Positions 44,067 to 52,897 of a stretch of 64,000 bases of DNA are shown in pieces (position 1 is the stretch's first letter; each line of letters opens with the position of its first letter). The DNA is taken from the NCBI GenBank assembly GCA_963818205.1, contig CAWFRG010000016.1:124001-188000 (forward strand), given 5' to 3'. The notes under the pieces were generated by a model. That model made no database searches, was not told the DNA's origin, and saw only the letters and a program-made list of their open reading frames with translations. A program made the position numbers and the translations under genes. The DNA comes from CAVVYV01 sp963818205. Its GTDB lineage: Bacteria > Actinomycetota > Thermoleophilia > Solirubrobacterales > 70-9.

Positions 44067-44081
44067 CTATCGACACGATAG
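44067..44081. promoter_or_regulatory. HxlR operator copy before DUF1579-like gene
   Basis: CTATCGACACGATAG (arms CTATCG/CGATAG), followed by GTATCG so that CGATAGTATCG is a second overlapping palindrome. Same motif as 45822-45836. It lies 85 nt before the start of the 44166-45105 gene pair and very probably places them under the HxlR protein encoded at 45154. Confidence 0.65.
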
Positions 44082-44165
44082 TATCGCTGCGGTAGTAAGG
44101 TTGACGGATCCTGTACAGGACACCTAGACGCTAAACGAGGCTAACGCCGAGGAAGGAGAACCACC

Positions 44166-44642
44166 GTGAGCGATGAGACAAGCCAGCAGCCGCCGAAGCC
44201 CGATCCCGCCCTCAGGGAACTGGACTTCCTGGTCGGCACTTGGAGCATGAAGGGCCACCTGGTCGGCTCCGAAGAGGAGAACATCGTCGGCGAGACAACC
44301 TACGAGTGGCTCCCGGGCGGGTTCTTCCTGCGCCAGCGGGTGAAGCTGGACTTCGCCGGGCTCTTCGAGGTCGACAGCGAGGAGCTGATCGCCCACGACC
44401 CGGAGACCGGGAAGTTCAAGTCAAACGTCTACTCGAACATGTCGCCTGTGCCGCTGCCGTACGACTGGGACGTCAAGGACGGCTCGATGACGATCACGGT
44501 TTCGCACGGTCCGCTCGACGCGACCTTCAAGGGCGAGCTCGGAGAGGACGGCGATACCTTCTCCGGCGGCTGGCGTCCCAACCCGGGCGCGGACGAGATG
44601 GTGAACCCGCCCTATGACATCGGCGGAACCCGGATCAAGTAG
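44166..44642 (+). CDS. DUF1579-like small protein
   Basis: 158 aa, GTG 44166 with AAGGAG 8 nt upstream. LRELDFLVGTWSMKGHLVGS, ETTYEWLPGGFFLRQRVKLD, and YEWL...ELIAHDPETGKFKSNV fit the DUF1579 family, a lipocalin-like beta barrel without proven function. It may bind a small hydrophobic molecule. First gene of a pair with a VOC protein, under a copied HxlR operator. Confidence 0.8.
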   Translation: MSDETSQQPPKPDPALRELDFLVGTWSMKGHLVGSEEENIVGETTYEWLPGGFFLRQRVKLDFAGLFEVDSEELIAHDPETGKFKSNVYSNMSPVPLPYDWDVKDGSMTITVSHGPLDATFKGELGEDGDTFSGGWRPNPGADEMVNPPYDIGGTRIK

Positions 44643-44697
44643 CAAGCGTGCGAGCTGAACGACCTGCCCAGCAAACTGCGACAGACAGGACACGGAA

Positions 44698-45105
44698 ATG
44701 AACTGGACGCTCGAAGTCGTCGTCGTCCCCGTTTCGGACGTCGACCGCGCGAAGGCCTTCTACGCCGACCAGCTCGGCTTCAACCTGGACCACGACTCGC
44801 GGATGGGCGAGGGAAACCGGGTCGTGCAGCTCACCCCTCCCGGATCGGGCTGCTCGATCGTCATCGGCGAAGGCGTCGCCCCGGACATGGCGCCTGGCTC
44901 GCTCAAGGGCCTGCAGCTGGTCGTCCCGGACCTCCATGCCGCGCGCGCTCAGCTCGCCGAGCATGGCGTGGACGTCAGCGAGATCCAGGTGATGGGCGAG
45001 AGTCCCGGCCCTGAGCCGGAAGCGCTCGACAATGTCGGGTTCGTCTTCTTCAGCGATCCCGACGGCAACGGGTGGGCGGTACAGCAGATCTCGGCCCGGG
45101 GTTAG
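44698..45105 (+). CDS. VOC-family (glyoxalase/bleomycin-resistance fold) protein
   Basis: 135 aa. WTLEVVVVPVSDVDRAKAFY and ADQLGFNLDHDSRMGEGNRV, then VFFSDPDGNGWAVQQIS are the paired beta-alpha-beta-beta-beta modules of the VOC superfamily. Members bind metal and act as lyases, dioxygenases or drug-binding resistance proteins. Intact. With the DUF1579-like gene, probably part of a small detoxification unit. Confidence 0.9.
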   Translation: MNWTLEVVVVPVSDVDRAKAFYADQLGFNLDHDSRMGEGNRVVQLTPPGSGCSIVIGEGVAPDMAPGSLKGLQLVVPDLHAARAQLAEHGVDVSEIQVMGESPGPEPEALDNVGFVFFSDPDGNGWAVQQISARG

Positions 45106-45153
45106 GCGGACGGCCTCCCGCTCTCCGCCGTTGCCGCGCTCGGTGGCGGCCGC

Positions 45154-45807
45154 TCAGAGGTCGGCCTCATGGGCCCGGGCGAAGGCCTTCACCGCCGCCG
45201 CTGCTCCCTCGATCTCGACCCCGTCGACCGGGAGGCGGCGGGCATCGGTGGGAGTGGTCAGAAATCCGGCCCACGCCTCCGGGGTCGCGACGACGGTCAC
45301 CGCCGCCCCTTCGCTCTCGCCGCGCTCCAGCTCCCAGGCCGATCCATCGAAGCGGAGGGTGTAGCCCTCCTCGCCGAACCGCCAGGCCCAGACCACCGGC
45401 TTGCGTGACTTAGGCGGGCGTCGGTTGAGCCAAACCTTGTTGGCCAGCATGACGTGATCGGGATGGACGGACTCGTCGGGTCTGGGCGGCCCACCGGAGT
45501 GCCTGAAGCCCCACGCTCCGAGGGCCTCGACCACCGGTCGCAGCTCCTCGCCGGCCTCGGTCAGCCGATACCAGACCTCGCGTCCCGCGGCCGGCTCCTC
45601 TCGGACGACGATTCCTGCCGCCTCGAGGCTGCGCAGCCGCTCGGTGAGTCGCGTCGGCGTGATCCCGCCAACGCTCCGGGAGAGATCGGTGAACCGCCGT
45701 GGCCCCAGCATCAGGTCACGTACGACGAGCAGGGACCACCGCTCCCCTACTTCCTCGAGAGCTCGAGCGGTCATGCAGAAGTGGGGGTAGACGCGATCGG
45801 AGTCCAT
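45154..45807 (-). CDS. HxlR-family regulator with C-terminal SCP2-like domain
   Basis: 217 aa, intact. ALEEVGERWSLLVVRDLMLG and PRRFTDLSRSVGGITPTRLT with the wing EEPAAGREVWYRLTEAGEEL form the HxlR domain (Cys at FCMTARAL). The rest (RFGEEGYTLRFDGSAWELER, GESEGAAVTVVATPEAWAGF) resembles the SCP2-like ligand pocket found after HxlR in actinobacteria. It is divergent from an MFS pump with a palindromic site between, and a broken copy of it lies at 43948. Confidence 0.9.
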   Translation of the reverse strand: MDSDRVYPHFCMTARALEEVGERWSLLVVRDLMLGPRRFTDLSRSVGGITPTRLTERLRSLEAAGIVVREEPAAGREVWYRLTEAGEELRPVVEALGAWGFRHSGGPPRPDESVHPDHVMLANKVWLNRRPPKSRKPVVWAWRFGEEGYTLRFDGSAWELERGESEGAAVTVVATPEAWAGFLTTPTDARRLPVDGVEIEGAAAAVKAFARAHEADL

Positions 45808-45821
45808 GGCTTACATAATCC

Positions 45822-45836
45822 CTATCGACGCGATAG
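45822..45836. promoter_or_regulatory. HxlR/MFS divergent operator
   Basis: CTATCGACGCGATAG with overlapping CGATAGTATCG. Lies 15 nt before the HxlR start and about 35 nt before the MFS gene start region. Same motif as at 44067-44081. Confidence 0.65.
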
Positions 45837-45871
45837 TATCGCGGCGGTAGCGACTGTCTCGTAAGGGAGCC

Positions 45872-47526
45872 ATTATCGGCGACACAGCGGCGCACAGCCC
45901 CACTGATGACGGACGAGCCGTCCCCGGGCAGCGGCCCCGCAAGGGGCTGATTCTCGGCGCCCTCCTGCTGGCGTCCTTCGTGATCAACCTCGACACGACG
46001 ATCATCAACGTCGCCCTCCCGACGCTGGTGCGCGAGCTCGATGCCTCCACGATCCAGCTCGAATGGATCGTCGATGCCTACAACCTGATGTTCGCCGCCC
46101 TCGTCCTGGCGGCCGGCAATCTCGGCGACCGGGTCGGGCGAAAGGGCGTCCTCCTCGCCGGACTGGCCGTCTTCGGCGCCGCCACCCTCGCCGGCGGCTT
46201 TGGGGAGAACCCGGGCCCGCTGATCGCCGCCCGCGCCGCGATGGGCATCGGCGCGGCCCTGATCTTCCCGGCGACCCTCTCGCTCCTCACCAACGTCTTC
46301 ACCGAGCGCCGCGAGCGGGCCCGGGCGATCGGCCTCTGGGGTGCGACGACCGGGGTCGGGATCGCCTTGGGGCCGATCGTCGGCGGCTGGCTCCTCGAAC
46401 GCTTCGACTGGTCGAGCGTCTTCTTCGCCCTCGCCCCCGTCGCCGCGCTGGCGGTCCTCCTGGTCGCCGTCGGCGCCCGACCTCCCGCGATCCCGACGCC
46501 CCTCCGGCCGACCGCGTCGGCCTCGTCCCTCCACCGCGGCGATTGCGATCTTGGTCTACACGATCATCGAGGCACCGAGGGAGGGCTGGGATGCGGCCCG
46601 CAGCATCGCGGGCTTCGCCTTGGCCGCCGCGCTCCTTGTCGCCTTCATCGGCTGGGAGCGCGGGGATCGGGACCGATGCTCGACGTCGGGCTCTTTCGCA
46701 ACCTCCGCTTCAGCGCCGCCAGCGGGGCGGTGACGATCACCTTCTTCTCGCTGTTGGGCTTCATCTTCCTCGTCACCCTCTACTTTCAGTTCCTCAAGGG
46801 ATATTCACCGCTCAGCACCGGGGTGCGGCTGCTGCCGGTGGCGACATTGACCGCGATCACCTCGGTCCTCGGCACCAGCATGGCCGTGCGTACCGGTACC
46901 AAGCAGGTCGTCGCCGGCGGCCTGGTGTCGCTCGCCGCCGGCCTCGCCTGGACCTCGACGGCATCCGAGAGCACGTCTTACCTGACGATCGCCGGCCAGA
47001 TGGTGTTGATCGGCTCCGGGATCGGCCTGACGAGCGCCCCCGCGACCGAGTCGATCATGGGCGCGGTCCCCGGGCCAAGGCGGGTGTCGGCTCGGCGGTC
47101 AACGACGCCACCCGGATCCTCGGCGGCACCCTCGGGGTCGCCGTGATCGGCAGCGTCTATGCCTCCCTCTACAGCAGCCGGCTCACGGCCGCGCTCCCGG
47201 CCCAACTCCCGGAGGGGGTGCGCCCGATAGCGCCGAGCGCTCGGTGGGTACCGCCTTCGGCGTCGCGGCGCCAACTGCAGGCGGGCGGTCAGACCGGCCT
47301 CTCCCAGGCCCTGCACGACGCAGCCTCGTCGGCCTTCTTTGACGGCTTCGCCGTGGCGTGCCTGGTCGCGGCCGGGGTCGCCGTTCTCGGGGCGGTCTTC
47401 GCAGCCGCTCTGCTTCCGGCGCAACCGCCACAGGCGGCCACGGAGGGTGCCGAGGGTGAGCCATTAGCGGCGACGGCGGGGGCTTCTGCCGGCGACATGG
47501 CTCCGGAAGGGGACCCCGCCATCTGA
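45872..47526 (+). CDS. MFS multidrug efflux transporter, DHA2/EmrB type (several frameshifts)
   Basis: GLILGALLLASFVINLDTTI is helix 1 with motif D1 text, WIVDAYNLMFAALVLAAGNL and GDRVGRKGVLLAGL motif A, ARAIGLWGATTGVGIALGPI motif C, and 12-14 helices in all. Shifts near 46515, 46670, 47078 and 47235. The start is unclear: no ATG in frame before GTG 45980, which would cut helix 1; ATT 45872 follows AAGGGAG. It exports drugs or solvents with proton antiport. Controlled by the divergent HxlR protein. Confidence 0.8.
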
Positions 47527-47555
47527 GTCAACACCCAAGCGACAGGAGGATCAAT

Positions 47556-47633
47556 GTGAGAAAGCGATGTAATTCGGCGAGGACCGCGGGTCTCTTTCGA
47601 AAGACCTCAGCCGAGACGAAGGGAGACCGATGA
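47556..47633 (+). CDS. Candidate 25-aa leader peptide before the second MFS pump
   Basis: GTG 47556 has AGGAGG at 47544-47549 (6 nt away), the best SD in the region, yet no long gene follows in that frame. It encodes VRKRCNSARTAGLFRKTSAE plus TKGDR and its TGA overlaps the pump's ATG (ATGA). This is the pattern of translational attenuators that sense stalled ribosomes. Tiny coding stretch, so evidence is SD plus coupling plus RNA structure. Confidence 0.45.
   Translation: MRKRCNSARTAGLFRKTSAETKGDR
47589..47628 (+). promoter_or_regulatory. Possible attenuator: exclusive hairpins over the pump SD
   Basis: GGTCT (47589-47593) can pair with AGACC (47602-47606), or GGTCTC (47589-47594) with GAGACC (47623-47628). 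The second option covers the GGGAG SD (47621-47625) of the MFS gene at 47630. The region is within the leader-peptide ORF. Confidence 0.4.
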
Positions 47634-49067
47634 CCGCGCAAGCCAGAACCAGCCGATCGACAGCATGGGTGGTCGCCCTGACCGCGATCGGCTCGCTGAT
47701 GGCCGCCCTCGACACCCTGGTGGTGTCGACCTCGCTGAGCACGATCCGGCTCGATCTCGGGTGCCTCGATCGAGGATCTGGAGTGGACGGTGAACGCCTA
47801 CAACCTGAGCTTCGCAGTGCTCCTGATCCCGGCCGCGGCGCTCGGCGATCGCTACGGGCGCCGGCAGGCTCTATGCCGGCGGACTCGGCCTGTTCGCGGC
47901 GGCGTCCGCGGCCTGCGCGCTGGCGCCGGAGGTCGGCTGGCTGATCGCGGCGCGGGCGGTCCAGGGCGCCGGCGCGGCGCTCGTGCTGACCCTCGGCCTG
48001 GCCCTCCTCAGCGCCGCCTTCCCGCCCGAGAAGCGGGGGGCGGCGATCGGCCTGTTCAGCGCGGTCACCGGGATCTCGGTCGCCCTCGGCCCGCTCGTCG
48101 GCGGCGCGATCGTCGAGGGGATCGCCTGGGAGTGGATCTTCTGGATCAACGTCCCGATCGGCCTCGTCGCGATCCCGCTCGTCCTCAGCCGGATCGAGGA
48201 GAGCTTCGGCGGCGACACCGGCCTCGACCTCCCCGGCCTCGGGCTGATCAGCGCCGCCGCCTTCGGGATCGTCTGGGGGCTGGTCCGCGGCAACTCCGCC
48301 GGCTGGGGGAGCCTCGAGGTCGTCGGCTCGCTCGCCGCCGGGGTGCTCCTGGTGGGGGCGTTCATCGCCCGGGAGCTGCGGGCGCCGGAGCCGATGCTGC
48401 CGATCCGCTTCTTTCGCTCCCGCGCCTTCTCGGCCGGGAACGCGGCGATCTTCTTCACCTTCGCCTCGCTCTTCGGCGCCGTCTTCTTCTTCGCCCAGAT
48501 GCTGCAGACGGCGCTCGGCTACGGGCCCCTCGACGCCGGCCTCCGGCTGATCCCCTGGACGATCACCTTCATCACCATCGCCCCGGTGGTCGGCGCGCTG
48601 GCGGACCGCTTCGGCGAGCGCCCCTTCATGGTCGGGGGGCTCACCCTGCAGGCACTCGGGATGGGCTGGGTCGCGCTGATCGCCGACCCGGGACTGACCT
48701 ACTCCGAGTTCGTGCTTCCGTCGGTCATCGCCGGCATCGGGGTCTCGATGGCGATCCCCGCGGCGCAGAACTCCGTCGTCGGCTCCTTCGCCCTCGAGGA
48801 TCTCGGCAAGGCCGCCGGCGCGAACAGCATGATGCGCGAGCTCGGCGGGGTCTTCGGGATCGCGGTCGCGGTCGCGGTCTTCGCCGGCGCCGGCAGTTAC
48901 GCCTCGGCCGACGCGTTCCTCGACGGGTTCGCGCCCGCGATCGCCGTCGTCGCGGCGCTCTCCCTGGCCGGCGCGGTCGTCGCGCTTGCCCTGCCGGTCG
49001 CCGCTCGGCGCCCGAGGTCGCTCCCGCGCAGGCGGTCCCGGCACTCGAGGCCGAGGGCCGCAGGTGA
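47630..49067 (+). CDS. MFS multidrug efflux transporter, DHA2 type (three frameshifts)
   Basis: ATG 47630. AWVVALTAIGSLMAALDTLV, then LEWTVNAYNLSFAVLLIPAA and GDRYGRR (motif A), GLFSAVTGISVALGPLVGGA (motif C), LRLIPWTITFITIAPVVGAL, about 14 helices. Shifts near 47760, 47868 and 49010; the end reads PEVAPAQAVPALEAEGRR. Similar to but distinct from the pump upstream, in tandem. SD GGGAG may be sequestered by a leader structure. Confidence 0.83.
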
Positions 49068-49115
49068 TCAGACAACCGTCACGAGCGCCAGGAGGTCGTT
49101 GAAACGACAGAGGTA

Positions 49116-49211
49116 AGTCCCGAAGTGGTGTTCTCGAAGACGCTATCGGCGCCGCTGGAGTGGGAGGCCGCGAAGCTTGCCGAGGGTGATCTGGCCGAGG
49201 AGGTGGCGGCG
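49116..49211 (+). pseudogene. Fragment of a RibD-C/dihydrofolate-reductase-like gene
   Basis: 32 codons read SPEVVFSKTLSAPLEWEAAK and LAEGDLAEEVAA, which is the VVFS.TL...W......GD.AEEVA block of RibD_C reductases. No start, NADPH site or end is present. It lies between the pump and the TfoX-like gene and looks like a remnant. A full gene of the same family is at 58123. Confidence 0.6.
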
Positions 49212-49223
49212 CCGAGCGGCAAA

Positions 49224-49558
49224 TGCTTGTCCTCGTTATCTAGCCAACCGAATTCGCGGGCTGATCGCTAGCCAGCCCGATGTCACGCGAGCAGAGGATG
49301 TTCGGAGGCCTCGCCTTCCTCGTCGGCGGCAACATGTCGGTCGCAGCCAGCGGTCAGGGCGGCCTGATGGTCCGGGTCGATCCCGGGGAGACCGATGTGC
49401 TTCTCGCGAAGCCGCACGCGCAACCATTCGAGATGCGTGGGCGTGCAATACAGGGCTGGCTTCGCATCGACGCCGCGGGCGTGCGAACCAACCGGCAGCT
49501 CGAACCCTGGGTGTGGCGCGGCGTCGCGTACGCACGCACGCTTCCGGCAAAGCGGTAG
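49224..49558 (+). CDS. TfoX N-terminal-domain protein (one frameshift)
   Basis: REQRMFGGLAFLVGGNMSVA and GGLMVRVDPGETDVLLAK, then PFEMRGRAIQGWLRIDAAGV and GVAYARTLPAKR are the TfoX_N family. The expected N-terminus (LANRIRGLIASQPDVT) is in another frame just upstream and joins near 49285. The start is uncertain, about 49224. TfoX_N proteins in actinobacteria are small cytosolic proteins, not proven competence regulators. Confidence 0.75.
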
Positions 49559-49683
49559 GACAGCTTGCCGACGGATCAGGTGCGGGACCATCTGCGCCCC
49601 GGGCGCAATGAGCGTCCGTTGGCGTTGCCTGTCACGCATTGCGACCCACGGCCAGGCGAGCTGCAGTGGGCCACCAGGCGGCG

Positions 49684-50073
49684 CTAGGCGAACCGCGCCT
49701 CGATGTTGGCGAACTCGCGCTTCAGCGACTCGTACTGACTCTCGAACAGCTCGTCGGGCATTCCCGGACCCTGGAACATCGTGAACGAGTACGCAGTGCG
49801 CCCGTCGGGGAGTTCCACCGCGCGGGTGGGGAAGACCGCCATCTCCTCAGCTGTTGGACCGGCGAGCATGTCGATCACCCCGGTTTGCTCGTCGGCTTCG
49901 ATCTTGAATCGGAACTCGCCGAGGTTGTTGATCACCTTGTAGCCGTTCTCGTCGCGACGAAGCTCGCGGGCGAATTCGGTCGCCCACTCGGGCAGGTTTT
50001 CGATCGAGGACATGTAGTCGAAGACCTCCTCCTTGGGCGCCGGCAGGACCGTCGTTACCGTGCGGCTTCTCAT
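49684..50073 (-). CDS. SRPBCC (START-like) family protein
   Basis: 129 aa; AAGGAGG 8 nt before ATG 50073. TVTTVLPAPKEEVFDYMSSI, ENLPEWATEF and YESLKREFANIEARF are the SRPBCC (polyketide cyclase/Bet v1-like) pattern, a ligand-binding helix-grip fold. Start overlaps the MarR stop by ATGA, so the two are one operon. Ligand unknown. Confidence 0.88.
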   Translation of the reverse strand: MRSRTVTTVLPAPKEEVFDYMSSIENLPEWATEFARELRRDENGYKVINNLGEFRFKIEADEQTGVIDMLAGPTAEEMAVFPTRAVELPDGRTAYSFTMFQGPGMPDELFESQYESLKREFANIEARFA

Positions 50074-50542
50074 AGTTCGCCTACCTCCTTGAGGTCGATT
50101 GCAAGCAGCCGGGCGCGCCGGGCGCCCAGCGATCTCATCACCAGCTGGTCCAGTTCCCGTAGCGCGGACTCGGCGACCGGACGAAAGCTCGTGAGCGCGC
50201 TCAGTCAGAACGATCCGAGTCGCCCGGCCGTCCACGGGGTCGGTCTTACGCCTGACGAGCCCGTCGCGCTCGAGCAACCTGACCATCGTCGTCATCGTCT
50301 GCTTCGCGAGCCGGGCGCGACGAGCGAGCTCTCCCATCCGCAGTCCGTCCTCCTCGAACAGGGGGAGTAGCAGCGAGCCGTACGCCGGCCGGACCTCGCC
50401 GTAGCCACGCTCGCTGAAGTGGGCGTAGAGCAGCTCGTTCCACGCTGGACGCCTTTGCCAGCAGAAAGCCGAGGTTCCCCGCGCGTCGCCAGCCTGGGCG
50501 AGGCCGAACGATCCGTGGTCGAGCTTGCGACCATAGTCCCAT
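50070..50542 (-). CDS. MarR-family regulator (several frameshifts)
   Basis: Pieces join to a MarR sequence: LLYAHFSERGYGEVRPAYGS, LLLPLFEEDGLRMGELARRA, LAKQTMTTMVRLLERDGLVR and KTDPVDGRATRIVLTERA, then FRPVAESALRELDQLVMRSL, LGARRARLLAIDLKEVGEL. Shifts occur near 50490, 50460 and 50190. ATG 50542 or 50535 both lie in the operator palindrome, so transcription must start very near. Co-transcribed with the SRPBCC gene. Confidence 0.78.
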
Positions 50543-50552
50543 ATCGGACTAT
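50533..50552. promoter_or_regulatory. Palindrome over the MarR start
   Basis: ATAGTCC-N6-GGACTAT, perfect 7-bp arms in 20 bp. It covers both possible ATG codons of the MarR gene on the minus strand (50542, 50535), so a bound regulator would block promoter escape or the start region. Autoregulation is likely. Confidence 0.65.
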
Positions 50553-50744
50553 ATCACCATAGGCTCCTCGTCTGCGCTGCTCCCTTCGCGTGAATGCGGC
50601 AACGCCAAGCCGGGTTCTCTCGCCTTCGTGACCGGCAGCTCCTCCAAAGCGCTCGAGGCGACCAGAATATCTGCGGCCGCGTATACGACTGGTCGGTCCT
50701 TTACCTAAGTAGCCACGCTCGAGATGGACCGGGACCGTGCGGAT

Positions 50745-50788
50745 GCGGCCTCATAACCCGACGGTCGGGGTTCGAATCCCGCCGGCGA
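50745..50788 (+). other. tRNA-Met-like 3' half
   Basis: CTCATAA at 50750-50756 (CAT anticodon), CCCGA, then GGTCGGGGTTCGAATCCC and CGCCGGCGA form an anticodon loop, variable loop, T arm and 3' acceptor strand close to tRNA-Met/fMet. The T stem is one C short. No 5' half with a pairing acceptor is found upstream. Rest of the gap 50543-50833 holds nothing I can support. Confidence 0.5.
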
Positions 50789-50833
50789 TCGATCTCGCGA
50801 AGCTCTGCTCCTGGCGACTCAGGAACGGTCTGT

Positions 50834-51339
50834 TCATGCGGCTCGTTCGTGGGCGCGCTCCTCCAGCGTGGCGCGGGCGCGCTGCAGGGCGCTGTTCACC
50901 GCCGCGACGCTGATGTCGAGCCGTGTCCCAGTCTCCTCGGCCGAGAAGCCCAGCGCCTCGCGCAGGATCAGGACCGCCCTCTGCCTTCCCGTGAGCACCT
51001 GATCCGCCCGCACAAGCGCGCGCTCGAGGGCCTCGCGGCGCTTCGTAGCGACCCTCTGGATCGGTCTCGACTTCTGTCGCTCGGCGGCTCCTCCTCGATC
51101 GGGACGACCTTGCGCGGCCTGCGGCGCAGGGTGTCGAGCGCCGCGTTGGTCGCGATCCGGTAGAGCCACCAGCGCACCGAGCTCCGGCCCTCGAACTGGT
51201 CCCGCGATCTCCAGGCTCGGAGGAGCGCCTCTTGGAGCGCATCCTCGGCGTCATGCGCCGAGCCGAGCAGCCGGCGGCAGTGCGCCTGGAGCTCGGCCCG
51301 GTGGCGCTCGACGAGCTCGGCGTAGGCCGTCTCGTCCAC
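50834..51339 (-). CDS. ECF sigma-70 factor, SigJ/ECF41-like but short (one frameshift)
   Basis: DETAYAELVERHRAELQAHC, HDAEDALQEALLRAWRSRDQ and RWWLYRIATNAALDTL are region 2; GRQRAVLILREALGFSAEET and VAAVNSALQRARATLEERA are region 4. These match sigma factors that usually carry a C-terminal SnoaL domain, but this one stops right after region 4 (HERAA). Shift near 51070. GTG 51339 is taken as start; the MFS gene upstream is in the same frame with no stop between. Confidence 0.8.
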
Positions 51340-52810
51340 CCCCGTCGCGGAGCCACGGTCGCTCAGCAGCTCGGTCACCTCCTCCTCGGTGACCGCCGTG
51401 CGTGGCAGCGCCAGCGAGAGCAGGGCGGCGGCCAGGAAGAGCCCGATCACGACGGGGGCGCTGTGCTTGAAGGCCTGCGTGAACGAGTGGCTCTCGAGCT
51501 CGGAGAAGAACACCGTCCCGGCCAGCGCGACGCCCAGCGCGCCGCCCAGCTGCTGGGCGGTGCTGAGGATCCCGCCCGCGCCGCCGGCGGCCTCGCGCGG
51601 GACCGCCGCCAGGACGACGTTCACCAGCGGGATGATCAGCAGCGAGAGGCCGACCCCGGCAACCACGCATCCCGGGGACCACGGGCCAGGGATCGGAGCC
51701 GTGGCCGACGCCGCCTGCGCCGAGCAGGACGCCGAGGGTCCCGAGCGCCATCAGCACGGCACCACCGCTGAGGACGAGCCGCCCGTAGCGCTGCGCCAGA
51801 GGTACTGATGCGCCCGCCAGCAGGAAGCTGCCGACGCTGAAGGCGAGCGCCGTCAGGCCCGCGCCGAGCGGTGAGAACCCCATCCCGGTCTGGATCCAGA
51901 TGGCGAAGATCAGGAAGAAGCCCTGCAAACCGGCGGAAAAGGCCAGCTGCACGCCGAGCCCCGCTGAGAAGGCGGGGATCCGCAGCAGCCGGGTGCGAAG
52001 CAGCGGCGCGACCCGCGTCCGGCGGCGGCGCTCCTCGACGACGCCGAGCGCCACCAGCCCGGCGACGCCGGCGCCGACCATCGGCCACGTCCAGGCGGGC
52101 CAGCCGAGGCTCTGACCCTCGAGGAGCGGATAGGCGATCGCGACGATCGACGTGGCGAGCAGGCCGGCGCCGACCAGGTCCGGGCGGCGCGCCACGGGGT
52201 CGTAGGTCTCGGGGACGGCCAAGGCCGCCGCAACCAGGGAGACGAGCGCGATCGGGACGTTGATCAAGAACACGGCCCGCCAGGACCAGCCGAAGATGTC
52301 CGCGTCCGTGAGGACGCCGCCGAGCACCAGCCCGAGGGCGGAGGCAAAGCCCAGGATCGCGCCGTACAGGCCGAAGGCCTTGCCGCGCTCCTCACCGGAG
52401 AAGATCACGCGGAAGGTCCCGAGCAGCTGCGGGATCATCGCCGCCGCTGCGACCCCCTGGACGACGCGCGCCGCGATCAGCTCGCCGGGCGACGGCGCGA
52501 GGCCGGCGCCGAGGCTGGCGAGCCCGAACACGGCGATGCCGCCGAGGAAGATCCGCTTGCGACCCAGCAGGTCGCCGAAGCTGCCGGCGACGATCAGCCC
52601 GGCCGCGAAGGCGAGCATGTAGGCCGAGACGACCCACTCGAGCTCGGTGCCGCTCGCCCCCAGGTCAGCCTGGATCGTCGGCAGGGCGACGTTGACAATC
52701 GTGAGGTCGATCAGGTCCATCATCGCCGCGCCGATCATCACCACCGCCGCGAACCACCTTCGGGGATAGGTGGGCGCTCCGCTCCGTATCGCTGTCGCTG
52801 CCGCTTCCAT
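51340..52810 (-). CDS. MFS efflux transporter, DHA2 type (one frameshift; no stop before the sigma gene)
   Basis: ATG 52810 with AAGGAG upstream. AAVVMIGAAMMDLIDLTIVN, WVVSAYMLAFAAGLIVAGSF and GDLLGRKRIFLGGI (motif A), FGLYGAILGFASALGLVLGG (motif C); about 14 helices. Shift at a GGG near 51672: removing one G gives PGCVVAGVGLSLLIIPLVN. Its end (LPRTAVTEEEVTELLSDRGS) runs in frame into the sigma factor. Divergent from a TetR gene with an operator between. Confidence 0.85.
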
Positions 52811-52849
52811 CCTTCCGCTCCTTGCTCGAACACCTATCGGTAGACGAAT

Positions 52850-52873
52850 ACTGTTTGAACTCGAACAGTGTTC
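52850..52873. promoter_or_regulatory. TetR operator between MFS and tetR
   Basis: ACTGTTTGAACTCGAACAGT (52850-52869) is palindromic at 16 of 20 positions, overlapping the perfect GAACAgTGTTC (52863-52873). Flanked further out by GCTCGAACAC (about 52824) and GTGTTCGAGC (about 52919). Divergent promoter region of 87 bp. Confidence 0.65.
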
Positions 52874-52897
52874 TAGCAGATCTCGAAGGATTATGCA

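Noticed and set aside
49177..49611. 144-codon frame overlapping the TfoX-like gene
   Set aside because: Only about 16 codons (LANRIRGLIASQPDVT) belong to TfoX_N; the rest is the wrong frame of the same gene.
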